Shown: positions 25,747 through 35,573, counted from the stretch's first letter. The stretch is DNA of 64,000 nucleotides from JBJELF01 sp051879015 (GCA_051879015.1 JBJELF010000040.1:6897-70896); one strand, 5' to 3'. Numbers and translations are program-made. The notes: generated by a model not told the origin, from the letters alone.

Positions 25747-26004
25747 TTGATTTAGGTAAGGTGTCAAAATATAATAAAGAAAATTGTGTTTTGAAACAAA
25801 TTATAGTTATTTATAATCGTATATTCGAGCCCGAGCAGTATTATTTTTGTGGAGCGAAGTAAACTCCCACCCATGCCAAACAATTTCTGAGTGAAAGTAT
25901 GATTCAAGAAAGGAAATAAATGGTTTGGGAGGTTGCTGAGTGGAACAAAACATAAACTGCGAGCGGCGAGTATGAAAATATAGAAGTAGGAGGATAAACG
26001 TATT
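25747..26004. other. leuB-ilvD intergenic region
   Basis: A TATAAT-like box at about 25811 in an A/T-rich stretch could start ilvD transcription. No T-box, terminator or antiterminator was recognised. A 173-codon minus frame crosses it but runs antisense into ilvD and is not credible. Confidence 0.4.
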
Positions 26005-27672
26005 ATGAAGAGTGATGCAGTTAAGACAGGTATGCAGCAGGCACCCCATCGTTCTCTGTTCCATGCTCTTGGATTTACCCAGGAAGAACTGAAGAAGCCA
26101 ATGATTGGTATTGTCAGCTCTTACAATGAAATTGTGCCAGGTCATATGAATCTGGATAAAATAGTAGCAGCCGTCAAGCAGGGTGTTGCCTTGGCTGGCG
26201 GTGTCCCAGTCGTCTTCCCAGCCATTGCCGTCTGTGATGGTATTGCTATGGGACATGTAGGTATGAAGTATTCTCTGGTAACAAGAGATTTGATTGCTGA
26301 CTCCACCGAGGCTATGGCAATTGCACATCAGTTTGATGGTCTGGTTATGGTTCCAAACTGTGATAAGAATGTGCCAGGACTTTTAATGGCAGCTGCTCGC
26401 CTTAACATCCCTACCGTTTTCGTCAGCGGTGGTCCAATGTTGGCAGGTCATGTCAATGGCAAGAAGCGCAGTCTTTCTTCTATGTTTGAGGCAGTAGGTT
26501 CTTATGCAGCAGGTACTATGACAGAGGAAGAGGTCGTCAACTTTGAGAATAATGTATGTCCTACCTGTGGTTCCTGTTCAGGTATGTATACTGCTAATTC
26601 TATGAACTGTCTGACGGAAGCGATTGGTATGGGACTTCGCGGAAATGGTACCATTCCAGCAGTTTATTCTGACCGTCTGATTTTGGCAAAACATGCTGGT
26701 ATGAAGATTATGGAACTGTTGGAGAAAAATATTCGTCCAAGAGATATCATGACGGAGAAGGCATTTTTGAATGCGTTGACGGTGGATATGGCTTTGGGAT
26801 GCTCTACCAACACGATGCTCCATTTGCCAGCTATCGCTCATGAGGCCGGTGTGGAAATCAATCTGGATATTGCAAATGAAATCAGCAGCCGCACACCAAA
26901 TCTGTGTCATCTGGCACCAGCTGGTCCGACCTACATGGAGCAGCTTAATGAAGCTGGCGGTATCTATGCAGTTATGAATGAATTAAATAAAAAGGGACTG
27001 CTTTACACGGATTTGATTACAGCAACAGGAAAGACTGTGGGAGAAAACATTGCAGGCTGTGTCAACAGAGACCCAGAGGTCATTCGTCCGATTGAGCATC
27101 CATACAGCGAGACCGGTGGCATTGCTGTGTTGAAGGGAAATTTGGCACCGGATTCTGGTGTGGTAAAGCGCTCAGCTGTTGTGCCTGAAATGCTTGTACA
27201 TGAAGGACCAGCAAGAGTCTTTGACTGTGAGGAAGATGCCATTGCCGCTATCAAGGGCGGCAAGATTGTGGCTGGTGATGTGGTAGTCATTCGTTACGAG
27301 GGACCAAAGGGAGGTCCGGGTATGAGAGAGATGCTCAATCCTACTTCCGCTATCGCAGGTATGGGACTTGGCTCCTCTGTCGCATTGATTACCGACGGTC
27401 GTTTCAGTGGTGCTTCCAGAGGTGCAAGTATCGGACATGTCTCTCCAGAGGCAGCGGTTGGAGGTCCAATTGCATTGGTAGAGGAAGGTGATATCATCAA
27501 AATTAATATTCCTGAAAATAAGCTGGAATTAGATGTATCTGATGAGGTATTAGCTGAGAGAAAGGCAAAATGGCAGCCAAGAGAGCCTAAGATTACTACT
27601 GGATATTTGGCAAGATATGCTTCCTTAGTGACATCTGCAAATCGTGGGGCTATTTTGGAAGTAAAGAAATAA
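26005..27672 (+). CDS. ilvD: Dihydroxy-acid dehydratase
   Basis: An Fe-S dehydratase for the third common step of isoleucine and valine synthesis, 555 residues. Cluster cysteines are visible in NCDKNVPG and CPTCGSCSGMYTANSMNCL, with MALGCSTNT. The C-terminal region has EGPKGGPGMREMLNPTSAI, TDGRFSGASRGASIGHVSPE and GGPIALVEEGD. RBS AGGAGG. ilvB follows after 49 nt, so the two form an operon. ilvC and ilvN are not present nearby. Confidence 0.96.
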   Translation: MKSDAVKTGMQQAPHRSLFHALGFTQEELKKPMIGIVSSYNEIVPGHMNLDKIVAAVKQGVALAGGVPVVFPAIAVCDGIAMGHVGMKYSLVTRDLIADSTEAMAIAHQFDGLVMVPNCDKNVPGLLMAAARLNIPTVFVSGGPMLAGHVNGKKRSLSSMFEAVGSYAAGTMTEEEVVNFENNVCPTCGSCSGMYTANSMNCLTEAIGMGLRGNGTIPAVYSDRLILAKHAGMKIMELLEKNIRPRDIMTEKAFLNALTVDMALGCSTNTMLHLPAIAHEAGVEINLDIANEISSRTPNLCHLAPAGPTYMEQLNEAGGIYAVMNELNKKGLLYTDLITATGKTVGENIAGCVNRDPEVIRPIEHPYSETGGIAVLKGNLAPDSGVVKRSAVVPEMLVHEGPARVFDCEEDAIAAIKGGKIVAGDVVVIRYEGPKGGPGMREMLNPTSAIAGMGLGSSVALITDGRFSGASRGASIGHVSPEAAVGGPIALVEEGDIIKINIPENKLELDVSDEVLAERKAKWQPREPKITTGYLARYASLVTSANRGAILEVKK

Positions 27673-27721
27673 TGAGAAAGTTTCATATACATAAAAGAAA
27701 ATAAAGGAAAGAGGAAATCAT

Positions 27722-29422
27722 ATGCAATTAACAGGTTCTCAGATTGTGGTTGAATGTTTGAAAGAGCAAGGAGTAGACACCGTATTTGGTTATCCGGGTG
27801 GCTGTATTTTAAATATTTATGATGAGTTGTACAAACACTCAGGAGAAATTAGACATATTTTGACATCGCATGAGCAGGGAGCTGCCCATGCAGCTGATGG
27901 TTATGCCAGAGCGACAGGTAAGGTAGGTGTTTGTATGGCTACCTCTGGTCCTGGTGCCACCAACTTAGTTACAGGTATCGCAACAGCTTACATGGATTCT
28001 ATTCCGATTGTAGCAATCACTGCCAACGTAGGTGTTAACTTACTGGGTAAGGATTCCTTCCAGGAAATTGATATTGCCGGTGTGACTATGCCAATCACCA
28101 AGCATAATTACATTGTAAAAAAAGTAGACGATTTGGCGAATGTAATCCGCAGTGCTTTCCGTATTGCAAAGGAGGGACGTCCAGGTCCAGTACTCATTGA
28201 TATCACAAAGGATGTAACATCCAATAAGGCTGAATACACACCAAAGACTCCAGAAATTATTAAGAGAGTGACTTCTACCATCGAGAGTGCAGATGTGGAG
28301 AGAGCGGTTGCCATGATTCACGCAGCTAAGAAGCCATTTGTTTTTGTTGGTGGTGGTGCTGTTCTTTCTGGTGCATCGTCCGAGCTGGCTGAGTTTGTAG
28401 ACAAGGTGGATGCACCTGTTACCGATACCTTGATGGGCAAAGGTGCTTTTGACGGTGAGGATCCAAGATATGTGGGTATGTTGGGTATGCATGGTACAAA
28501 AACAGCAAACTTCGGTGTATCCCGCTGCGACTTGCTGATTGTTATTGGTTCTCGTTTCAGTGACCGTATTTACGGAAATGCAAAGAAGTTCGCTCCAGAG
28601 GCAAAAGTTTTGCAGATTGATGTAGATCCAGCAGAAATCGACAAAAATATCAAGACACATGCTTCCATTATCGGCGACATTAAGTCTGTGTTGGAGATTT
28701 TGAATGCAAAGCTGACTCAGCAGAGTCATAAGGACTGGATGCAGGAAATTGAGTATATCAAGGAAAAGTATCCAATGACCTATCCAAAGGATGTGCTGAC
28801 TGGTCCGTATGTAATGGAAAAATTGTATGAGATGACAAAGGGTGATGCCATTATCTGTACGGAAGTTGGACAGCATCAGATGTGGGCAGCTCAGTACTAC
28901 AAGTATAGAAAGCCAAGAGTACTTTTAACTTCTGGTGGTTTGGGAACCATGGGTTATGGTCTCGGTGCTTCCATCGGAGCCAAAATTGGTCGTCCAGATA
29001 AATTGGTATTTAACATTGCTGGTGATGGGTGCTTCCGCATGAACATGAACGAACTCGCTACCGCTACTCGTTATGAGGTGCCAATTATTGAAGTTGTTAT
29101 GAATAATAAGGTACTTGGTATGGTTCGTCAGTGGCAGACTTTATTCTATGGAAAGCGTTATTCGGCTACTGTTTTGGAGGATAAGGTAGACTTCTGTAAG
29201 CTGGCGGAAGCGATGGGTGCGAAGGCATTTCGTATTAATACCTGCGAGGAAGTAGAGCCTATCATGAAGGAAGCTATGGAATGGAGTCAGAACGGTGTGC
29301 CAGTTTTAGTAGAATGTATGATTGGAAAGGATGAAAAGGTATTCCCGATGGTAGCACCGGGGGCTGCTATTTCTGAATGTTTTTCTGAGGAAGATTTAGA
29401 GCAGAGACATATGAACAACTAA
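27722..29422 (+). CDS. ilvB: Acetolactate synthase large subunit
   Basis: A thiamine diphosphate enzyme condensing pyruvate with pyruvate or 2-oxobutyrate, 566 residues. The catalytic Glu sits in TSHEQGAAHAADGYARATG. The ThDP/Mg motif is GDGCFRMNMNELATATRYEV, with MNNKVLGMVRQWQ. The FAD-binding middle domain is present (GMLGMHGTKTANF, IGSRFSDRIYG), pointing to the biosynthetic (IlvB) rather than the catabolic (AlsS) type. No regulatory subunit gene (ilvN) follows; the next gene is an unrelated coiled-coil protein. Confidence 0.94.
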   Translation: MQLTGSQIVVECLKEQGVDTVFGYPGGCILNIYDELYKHSGEIRHILTSHEQGAAHAADGYARATGKVGVCMATSGPGATNLVTGIATAYMDSIPIVAITANVGVNLLGKDSFQEIDIAGVTMPITKHNYIVKKVDDLANVIRSAFRIAKEGRPGPVLIDITKDVTSNKAEYTPKTPEIIKRVTSTIESADVERAVAMIHAAKKPFVFVGGGAVLSGASSELAEFVDKVDAPVTDTLMGKGAFDGEDPRYVGMLGMHGTKTANFGVSRCDLLIVIGSRFSDRIYGNAKKFAPEAKVLQIDVDPAEIDKNIKTHASIIGDIKSVLEILNAKLTQQSHKDWMQEIEYIKEKYPMTYPKDVLTGPYVMEKLYEMTKGDAIICTEVGQHQMWAAQYYKYRKPRVLLTSGGLGTMGYGLGASIGAKIGRPDKLVFNIAGDGCFRMNMNELATATRYEVPIIEVVMNNKVLGMVRQWQTLFYGKRYSATVLEDKVDFCKLAEAMGAKAFRINTCEEVEPIMKEAMEWSQNGVPVLVECMIGKDEKVFPMVAPGAAISECFSEEDLEQRHMNN

Positions 29423-29447
29423 TCCACTCTAGTCAAAGGAGGAGCTT

Positions 29448-30074
29448 ATGGAACTGAAAAAGAAATATGAAGATGAAGTTGCTTTAAAAGAACAGGTATT
29501 AAGCGAAAGCATGAAAAATATTCAAAAGGCTCTGAATCAGATAGATACATTGGAAAATGAAATGAATACCTTGCTGAAAGATTATCTGACATCTGTAAAT
29601 TCTATTCAGGCAAAGTTAGATCATGAGCGAAGCTCAGTGCAGGAAGAAATAGAAAAATTAGGAACTTGTCCAGCACCGAGAGCGATTTATCGAGAGGTCG
29701 AGAAGAAAGAGAAGCGATTTATTTTCTTTACTAAAGCTTGGAAGGAAATAGAGCAGGAAGGCTATGACTACAGCAAATGTGAGGAATGGAAAGAACAGAA
29801 GGCGCAGTTGGATAAAAAGTATAACGATATGCTAAATAAAATCTACGATGAAATGAAATGGAAAGCTTCTGAATTGAAAGAAATCTTGGCCTTACAGCGT
29901 CAGTTGGTGGAACTGCTGAGAGTAAAGAAAGTAATGCCTATAGATGAGGAAGCAGAGTCGGAGATGTCCGAGGCAGTAAAAACAGAGAAAGCTTCTCAAG
30001 ATGTGGAGACAGTTGAGACCATCGAAACCTCTGAGGATGAGATGGATATTGCTGAACTAGAAACGGTGGAGTAA
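29448..30074 (+). CDS. Hypothetical coiled-coil protein
   Basis: A 208-residue acidic protein with no signal peptide or transmembrane segment. Most of residues 1-165 is predicted coiled coil by heptad pattern (ALNQIDTLENEMNTLLKDYL, ELKEILALQRQLVELLRVKK). It contains a CPAPRAIYREVEKKEKRFIF segment and an acidic Glu/Thr/Val-rich tail. It follows ilvB by 25 nt with a good RBS (AAAGGAGGAG) and may be cotranscribed, but no functional link is evident. I do not recognise the family. Confidence 0.75.
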   Translation: MELKKKYEDEVALKEQVLSESMKNIQKALNQIDTLENEMNTLLKDYLTSVNSIQAKLDHERSSVQEEIEKLGTCPAPRAIYREVEKKEKRFIFFTKAWKEIEQEGYDYSKCEEWKEQKAQLDKKYNDMLNKIYDEMKWKASELKEILALQRQLVELLRVKKVMPIDEEAESEMSEAVKTEKASQDVETVETIETSEDEMDIAELETVE

Positions 30075-30117
30075 GAAAATTGGGTTACTATGCTATAACC
30101 TGTATTTGCCGTAAAAA

Positions 30118-30145
30118 ACGGAGCCCTCACGGGCTCCGTCATTTA
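30118..30145 (+). terminator. Intrinsic terminator after the ilvDB-coiled-coil unit
   Basis: ACGGAGCCC (30118-30126), loop TCAC, GGGCTCCGT (30131-30139), then an A/T-rich tail. It is preceded by an A-tract. Confidence 0.85.
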
Positions 30146-30165
30146 ATTAATTTTAAAATTATTAA

Positions 30166-30206
30166 GTTAAGGGTAAATCTTGGGATTTGCCCTTTTAACA
30201 TTTTTA
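30166..30206 (+). terminator. Second, tandem terminator hairpin
   Basis: GTTAAGGGTAAATC pairs with GATTTGCCCTTTTAAC around TTGG, followed by ATTTTT. It lies 26 nt after the first terminator. Confidence 0.7.
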
Positions 30207-30299
30207 CAATAGATGTGCGAAAAACTTACTCCACCTGTGCCCTTGAGTATTAAGAGTGGGATGGATAGCGTAAATTATAAAATGATACATATGTAACGG

Positions 30300-30328
30300 T
30301 TGAAAATATACACATTTTATGTTATAAT
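30300..30328 (+). promoter_or_regulatory. lepA promoter
   Basis: TTGAAA (30300-30305), a 17-nt spacer and TATAAT (30323-30328). The leader is long (about 240 nt) and contains repeat copy D. Confidence 0.75.
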
Positions 30329-30413
30329 TTTGCGGCGAAAACTCACATGCAAACCGTTTTCAGTGTTTAGGTAATATGTTTGTTACGGAATCTAAAAATG
30401 CAAGCAAACTAAT

Positions 30414-30468
30414 GAAATCCATTTTCATGCAAGTATGAAATGGATGACCTTTTGACTTTGGTATCATA
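30414..30468 (+). repeat. Palindromic intergenic repeat, copy D (TTTCATGC type)
   Basis: CCATTTTCATGC/GTATGAAATGG hairpin, then ATGACCTTTTGACTTTGG and TATCAT. It lies in the 5' leader of lepA. Confidence 0.75.
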
Positions 30469-30573
30469 TAATAAGTTTCGATACAAGTCTTATGCTATCG
30501 TGAATATCTACAATGATGCAATTACTGTTTGATTTGGCTGAATATCTAGAAAATATTGGAGGATTAAAATAAT

Positions 30574-32388
30574 ATGGGAAATACAGAACAAAGCAGAATC
30601 CGCAATTTCTGCATTATCGCTCACATTGATCATGGAAAATCAACCTTGGCGGACCGTATCATTGAGATGACAGGTCTTTTGACTAGCCGAGAGATGCAGG
30701 CACAGGTGCTTGACAACATGGATTTAGAGCGTGAGCGTGGAATTACAATTAAGGCGCAGTCTGTTCGCACCATTTATAAGGCGAAGGATGGAAATGAATA
30801 TATATTTAATTTAATTGATACTCCTGGACATGTAGATTTTAATTATGAGGTGTCCAGAAGTTTGGCAGCCTGTGATGGTGCAGTGTTGGTGGTCGATGCA
30901 GCACAGGGCATTGAGGCGCAGACTCTTGCCAATGTCTATTTGGCATTGGATCACAATCTGGATGTTTTTCCAGTAATTAACAAAATTGACTTGCCCAGCG
31001 CTGATCCAGAGCGTGTTATCAACGAAATAGAAGATATCATTGGCATTGAAGCACAGGATGCCCCTCAGATTTCCGCAAAGACAGGACTTAATGTAGAGGA
31101 AGTGTTAGAGCAGATTGTGACTAAAATTCCAGCTCCGACAGGAGATCCAGATGCGCCGTTGAAAGCATTGATTTTTGACTCTGTTTACGATTCTTATAAA
31201 GGTGTGATTGTCTTTTTCCGTGTCAAGGAGGGTCGTATCTCCAAGGGTACAAGGATTCATATGATGGCGACAGGCTTTGAGGCAGATGTGGTTGAAGTAG
31301 GTTATTTTGGTGCAGGACAGTTTATTCCATGCGAAGAGCTGTCAGCGGGTATGGTTGGATATTTAACCGCCAGCATCAAAAATGTAAAGGATACACGTGT
31401 AGGTGATACCATCACGCGTGTGGACAATATGGCAAAAGAGCCGTTGCCGGGATACAAGAAAGTGACGCCAATGGTTTATTGTGGTTTGTATCCTGCTGAC
31501 GGTGCAAAGTATCCTGATTTGCGGGATGCGTTGGAAAAATTGCAGCTCAACGATGCTTCTCTTTTCTTTGAGCCAGAAACCTCTATTGCATTGGGTTTTG
31601 GATTTCGCTGTGGATTTTTGGGATTGCTGCATTTGGAGATTATTCAGGAACGCTTGGAGCGTGAGTATAATTTGGATTTGGTGACTACGGCACCAGGCGT
31701 TGTGTATCATATTCACAAGACTGACGGCACGATGATAGAACTGACAAATCCATCCAATATGCCTGACCCCTCTGAAATTTCTTATATGGAAGAGCCATAT
31801 GTGTCAGCAGAAATTATGGTAACTTCCGAGTTTATTGGTGCTATCATGGATTTGTGTCAGGAACGCCGTGGTATTTATCAGGGCATGGAGTATATTGAAG
31901 AGACAAGAGCTGTTCTTCGCTATGATTTGCCGCTGAATGAAATTATTTACGATTTCTTTGATGCATTGAAATCACGTTCCCGTGGTTATGCTTCCTTTGA
32001 CTACGAGATGAAGGGGTATGAGCGCAGTGAGTTAGTGAAGTTGGATATTCTTGTGAATCGTGAGGAAGTGGATGCATTATCGTTCATTGTTTTTGCAGAC
32101 AGTGCTTATGAACGTGGACGCAAGATGTGCGAGAAATTAAAAGAAGAAATACCCAGACAGCTTTTTGAGATTCCAATTCAGGCAGCTATTGGCAGCAAGG
32201 TTATTGCTCGAGAGACGGTACGTGCTATGAGAAAGGATGTCTTGGCAAAATGTTATGGTGGTGATATCACACGTAAAAAGAAGCTGTTGGAAAAGCAGAA
32301 GGAAGGAAAGAAACGTATGCGCATGATTGGAAATGTGGAGATTCCTCAGAAGGCATTCATGAGCGTTTTGAAGTTAGATGAGAAATAA
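30574..32388 (+). CDS. lepA: Elongation factor 4 (LepA)
   Basis: A ribosome-associated GTPase that assists translation under stress and in initiation, 604 residues. G-domain motifs are IIAHIDHGKSTLADRIIE, DTPGHVDFNYEVSRSLAAC and INKIDLPSADP. The EF-G-like domains and the LepA-specific C-terminal domain (RETVRAMRKDVLAKCYGGDI, TRKKKLLEKQKEGKKRMR) are complete. RBS TTGGAGG. hemW follows after 14 nt, the usual lepA-hemW pairing. Confidence 0.97.
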   Translation: MGNTEQSRIRNFCIIAHIDHGKSTLADRIIEMTGLLTSREMQAQVLDNMDLERERGITIKAQSVRTIYKAKDGNEYIFNLIDTPGHVDFNYEVSRSLAACDGAVLVVDAAQGIEAQTLANVYLALDHNLDVFPVINKIDLPSADPERVINEIEDIIGIEAQDAPQISAKTGLNVEEVLEQIVTKIPAPTGDPDAPLKALIFDSVYDSYKGVIVFFRVKEGRISKGTRIHMMATGFEADVVEVGYFGAGQFIPCEELSAGMVGYLTASIKNVKDTRVGDTITRVDNMAKEPLPGYKKVTPMVYCGLYPADGAKYPDLRDALEKLQLNDASLFFEPETSIALGFGFRCGFLGLLHLEIIQERLEREYNLDLVTTAPGVVYHIHKTDGTMIELTNPSNMPDPSEISYMEEPYVSAEIMVTSEFIGAIMDLCQERRGIYQGMEYIEETRAVLRYDLPLNEIIYDFFDALKSRSRGYASFDYEMKGYERSELVKLDILVNREEVDALSFIVFADSAYERGRKMCEKLKEEIPRQLFEIPIQAAIGSKVIARETVRAMRKDVLAKCYGGDITRKKKLLEKQKEGKKRMRMIGNVEIPQKAFMSVLKLDEK

Positions 32389-32402
32389 GATACGGTCCGT
32401 TT

Positions 32403-33632
32403 ATGAATAAGAAAGAGAAATTAAGTTTATATATTCATATTCCGTTTTGTGTGAAAAAATGTGCTTACTGTGATTTCTTATCGGCACCGAGTGGGCGCAA
32501 GACGCAGGTACAGTATGTACAGGCATTGTGTCATGAAATTACTGCATTAGGACAAGTTTATGGAGGGAAGTATACACTGACCACAATTTTTGTGGGAGGA
32601 GGCACACCCTCCATTCTCACATCTGAGGATATGAAACAAATTTTTCAGCAGATTTATGATAGTTTTACTGTAGAAGCCACTGCAGAAATTACGGTAGAGT
32701 GTAATCCGGGCACTCTTACAGAAGAAAAGCTGATGACTTACAAAAGTCTAGGGATTAATCGGCTTAGTATTGGTTTACAGTCTGCAGATAACGAAGAATT
32801 AAAGCGTCTGGAGCGGATTCATACATGGGAGCAGTTTTTGGATACTTGGCATTTAAGCAGAAAGATAGGATTTGATAATATTAATATTGATTTAATGTCA
32901 GCTCTGCCGGGACAAACGGTTTCGTCGTGGAAGAATACACTTCAGACTGTTTTAGCATTAAAGCCAGAACATATCTCGGCTTATAGCTTAATTGTGGAGG
33001 AGGGGACGCCATTTTTTGAGCGATACGGAGAGGAAGCTGAAATGCTGCAGCATTATGGGGAACATCAATCCAACTTTGTACCCTATAAAAATGCACCGCT
33101 TCCCGAGGAAGATCAAGAGCGGGAAATGTATACTTTAACAGAGACGATGATGACTCAGGCAGGATATCATCGCTACGAAATTTCTAATTATGCCAAGGAA
33201 AATAGAGAATGTCGGCATAACAGACATTATTGGCTCGTGGACAACTATATCGGGGCTGGTTTAGGGGCTGCCTCCTGCGTTGATGGGTGGAGATGGAGCA
33301 ATCTTCGTTCATTGTCGAAATATCTTCAAATAAAATCACAGGGAAAATTGACAGCTGTTTTGACGCAGCTTCAAGAAAATCGTCAGTATAATACTTTAGA
33401 GGAACAGATGGATGAAGTTATGTTTTTGGGACTGCGCATGATGCAGGGCGTGTCGAAGACAAACTTTGAGAGACGATTTGGGCGCAGCATGGAGCAGGAA
33501 TATAATGAGGCGATTCGTAAAAATATTCAAAAAGGATTGCTTTATTGGAGAAAAGATGAATTTTTGACCTTGACCTTACTGGGAATTAATGTATCTAATT
33601 TAGTTATGGCAGATTTTTTGCATGAAGAATAA
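32403..33632 (+). CDS. hemW: HemW-type radical SAM protein (heme chaperone)
   Basis: A radical SAM protein related to coproporphyrinogen III oxidase HemN, 409 residues. The cluster motif is HIPFCVKKCAYCDF with Cys at 16, 20 and 23. A Phe follows where HemN has a fourth Cys, which marks HemW. Other family motifs are GGGTPSIL, TVECNPGTLT, GINRLSIGLQS and SAYSLIVEEGTP. The C-terminal HemW domain (MFLGLRMMQGVSKTNFERRF) is present. It is a heme chaperone rather than an oxidase by family knowledge. Coupled to lepA; a strong bidirectional hairpin ends it. Confidence 0.93.
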   Translation: MNKKEKLSLYIHIPFCVKKCAYCDFLSAPSGRKTQVQYVQALCHEITALGQVYGGKYTLTTIFVGGGTPSILTSEDMKQIFQQIYDSFTVEATAEITVECNPGTLTEEKLMTYKSLGINRLSIGLQSADNEELKRLERIHTWEQFLDTWHLSRKIGFDNINIDLMSALPGQTVSSWKNTLQTVLALKPEHISAYSLIVEEGTPFFERYGEEAEMLQHYGEHQSNFVPYKNAPLPEEDQEREMYTLTETMMTQAGYHRYEISNYAKENRECRHNRHYWLVDNYIGAGLGAASCVDGWRWSNLRSLSKYLQIKSQGKLTAVLTQLQENRQYNTLEEQMDEVMFLGLRMMQGVSKTNFERRFGRSMEQEYNEAIRKNIQKGLLYWRKDEFLTLTLLGINVSNLVMADFLHEE

Positions 33633-33690
33633 CAAAAAACGATGTGTCGCTTACAAAGGTAAAAATGGCAGGAGAGTGGAGAAATTGACG

Positions 33691-33733
33691 GCGGTGCCAA
33701 TCACTAACTTACAGTGATTGGCACCGCTAGGTT
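33691..33733. terminator. Bidirectional terminator between hemW and the YcxB-like gene
   Basis: A 15-bp perfect stem GCGGTGCCAATCACT (33691-33705)/AGTGATTGGCACCGC (33713-33727) between convergent genes. Confidence 0.85.
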
Positions 33734-34332
33734 TATTCTGTGATTTGTGGTACACCCAAAAACATTCCAATGGCAGTAATTACCAGCAGAATAAATTTAA
33801 TCGTATTGCCCTTGAATGCGGAACGATAGAGTTTTTTCTCTTCTGCTATTTTTTGGATAAAGGCGATGGTGTCTGCTGAGTTATTCTTTGTATAAATAGG
33901 AAGAAGCTGTTTATTTTTCATGCATAGAATAATGCTGGGTTTTGTAAGATAGATGCCTTCCACATCTTCCCAGGTATAATCATCCAACTGCTTTTTCTCT
34001 ACACGGTAGACAGTCAGACCAGTCTTAGTCATGGTGATACGTTTTCTGGTAGCTTCTTGAATGTTCTTGTTTTTAAAGCTTTGGCGAATGCGTCTCTCAT
34101 GCATGGTCAATGTGATGATTGGCATGACCAGGCAGAGCAGGCTGATGCCTAATGTCAGCATCATAGAATCATTGAAACTATAGATATTGCGTACAATCAT
34201 AGAAATGCTAATCATGCCATATCCATAGATGATGATGAGCAATATCGTTAAAAGTTTGTTTTTACACAGTAGACTCCAGTACATGAGATTGCGATAGTCG
34301 TCTTCGTTGAGAGAAATGTTTGCTTCGTACAT
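33733..34332 (-). CDS. YcxB-like membrane protein
   Basis: A 199-residue membrane protein. It has two transmembrane helices near the N-terminus (LLTILLIIIYGYGMISISMI, MLTLGISLLCLVMPIITL), a cytoplasmic domain with RVEKKQLDDYTWEDVEGIYL typical of YcxB/PH-like domains, and a C-terminal helix (IKFILLVITAIGMFLGV). Function unknown. RBS AAAGGAG on the minus strand supports the start at 34332. It is divergent from the hrcA operon. Confidence 0.75.
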   Translation of the reverse strand: MYEANISLNEDDYRNLMYWSLLCKNKLLTILLIIIYGYGMISISMIVRNIYSFNDSMMLTLGISLLCLVMPIITLTMHERRIRQSFKNKNIQEATRKRITMTKTGLTVYRVEKKQLDDYTWEDVEGIYLTKPSIILCMKNKQLLPIYTKNNSADTIAFIQKIAEEKKLYRSAFKGNTIKFILLVITAIGMFLGVPQITE

Positions 34333-34435
34333 TATAATGGTACTCCTTTTTTGTTATAATAACTACAGTATAACAAAAAGCATTTTAGTAGAAAAGAGAA
34401 AACACAAAAAATTTGAAAAAAAATAAAAAAAGTTA

Positions 34436-34464
34436 TTGACAATATGGCGCGTTGGTGCTATCTT
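34436..34464 (+). promoter_or_regulatory. hrcA operon promoter
   Basis: TTGACA (34436-34441), a 17-nt spacer and TATCTT (34459-34464), directly upstream of the CIRCE operator. Confidence 0.8.
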
Positions 34465-34475
34465 ATCAATAGATG

Positions 34476-34502
34476 TTAGCACTCTCAATCAACGAGTGCT
34501 AA
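34476..34502 (+). promoter_or_regulatory. CIRCE operator (HrcA binding site)
   Basis: A perfect 9-9-9 inverted repeat: TTAGCACTC, nine bases, GAGTGCTAA. This is the HrcA operator. It overlaps the expected transcription start, so HrcA can repress its own heat-shock operon. Confidence 0.97.
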
Positions 34503-34528
34503 CAGCAAAAGGCGAAGGAAGTGATAGA

Positions 34529-35548
34529 GTGGAGCTGGACGCAAGAAAAGCGAAGATATTGAATGCAATTATCAAGACATATATGGAGACTGGAGAGCCA
34601 GTGGGTTCCCGCACAATTTCAAAATATACGGATTTGAAGTTAAGTTCAGCAACTATCCGAAATGAGATGGCGGATTTAGAGGAGATGGGACTGATACTTC
34701 AGCCACATACTTCGGCAGGACGTATTCCCTCAGATAAAGGTTATCGCCTCTATGTGGACCACTTGATGGCAGAAAAAGATAGAGAGCTGTCGCAGACAAA
34801 GAGTGTATTGTTAGAGCGAGTAGACCGATTAGAAAATTTTCTTCGTCAAATGGCAAAAGTTTTGGCGCAGAATACAAATTACGCTACGATGATATCAGGA
34901 CCATCCATGCATGAGACAAAGCTTAAGTTTATTCAGTTATCTAAGGTAGAGCAGTGTAAGCTTTTGGTGGTCATTGTTTCCGAAGGAAACAACATCAAGA
35001 ACACTATCATTGATGTGGATGATGAGATGCGGGAAGAGGAAGTCATTTCTCTTAATCTTCTGTTAAATACTACTTTAAGTGGTCTGTCTTTGAGCGAGAT
35101 TAATTTGGGATTGATTGCTAAATTAAAAGAGCAGGCAGGTGAATACAGTGGAGTAGTAGGTAATGTGCTTGAGGCAGTAGCTGATGCAATGAAGGACGAA
35201 AATAAAGTGTACACGAGCGGTGCTACCAATATTTTCAAGTATCCGGAGTTAATTGAAAACGGAAAGGCCAGTGCTCTGATTTCTGCATTTGAAGAAAAAG
35301 AGGAGCTGGGTAAGTTTTTAACTGAGAATGCTGCTGAGACAGGTATCCAGGTGTACATCGGAGAAGAAAGTCCGATGAAACATATGAGAGATTGCAGCGT
35401 AGTGACTGCTCGATATGAGCTAGGTGATGGTATGTATGGTACTATCGGTATTGTAGGACCAAAACGTATGAATTATGAAAAAGTCGTTGGCACATTACAA
35501 AGTGTCATGGAGCAGTTAGAAAAGCTCAATAAAAATGACAAAGAATAA
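34529..35548 (+). CDS. hrcA: Heat-inducible transcription repressor HrcA
   Basis: Represses class I heat-shock genes by binding CIRCE. It has 339 residues from GTG at 34529 (MELDARKAKILNAIIKTYME). The N-terminal winged helix includes GEPVGSRTISKYTDLKLSSA and LQPHTSAGRIPSDKGYRLYV; the rest is the GAF-like dimerisation core (GPKRMNYEKVVGTLQSVMEQ at the C-terminus). The frame is open further upstream, through the promoter and operator, so that part cannot be coding. RBS GAAGGAAG. It is the first gene of hrcA-grpE-dnaK-dnaJ. Confidence 0.95.
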   Translation: MELDARKAKILNAIIKTYMETGEPVGSRTISKYTDLKLSSATIRNEMADLEEMGLILQPHTSAGRIPSDKGYRLYVDHLMAEKDRELSQTKSVLLERVDRLENFLRQMAKVLAQNTNYATMISGPSMHETKLKFIQLSKVEQCKLLVVIVSEGNNIKNTIIDVDDEMREEEVISLNLLLNTTLSGLSLSEINLGLIAKLKEQAGEYSGVVGNVLEAVADAMKDENKVYTSGATNIFKYPELIENGKASALISAFEEKEELGKFLTENAAETGIQVYIGEESPMKHMRDCSVVTARYELGDGMYGTIGIVGPKRMNYEKVVGTLQSVMEQLEKLNKNDKE

Positions 35549-35573
35549 AAAATAGAAAGGCGGATTTTCCTAG

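Noticed and set aside
24023..26004. T-box leader for leuB or ilvD
   Set aside because: No T-box core sequence, specifier loop or antiterminator pair could be found in either gap.
25807..26328. 173-codon minus-strand frame before and within ilvD
   Set aside because: It lies mostly antisense to the well-supported ilvD start, has no family motifs and an odd His/Cys-rich composition.
28040..28876. 278-codon minus-strand frame within ilvB
   Set aside because: It is entirely antisense to ilvB; composition is typical of a shadow frame and no RBS or motif is present.
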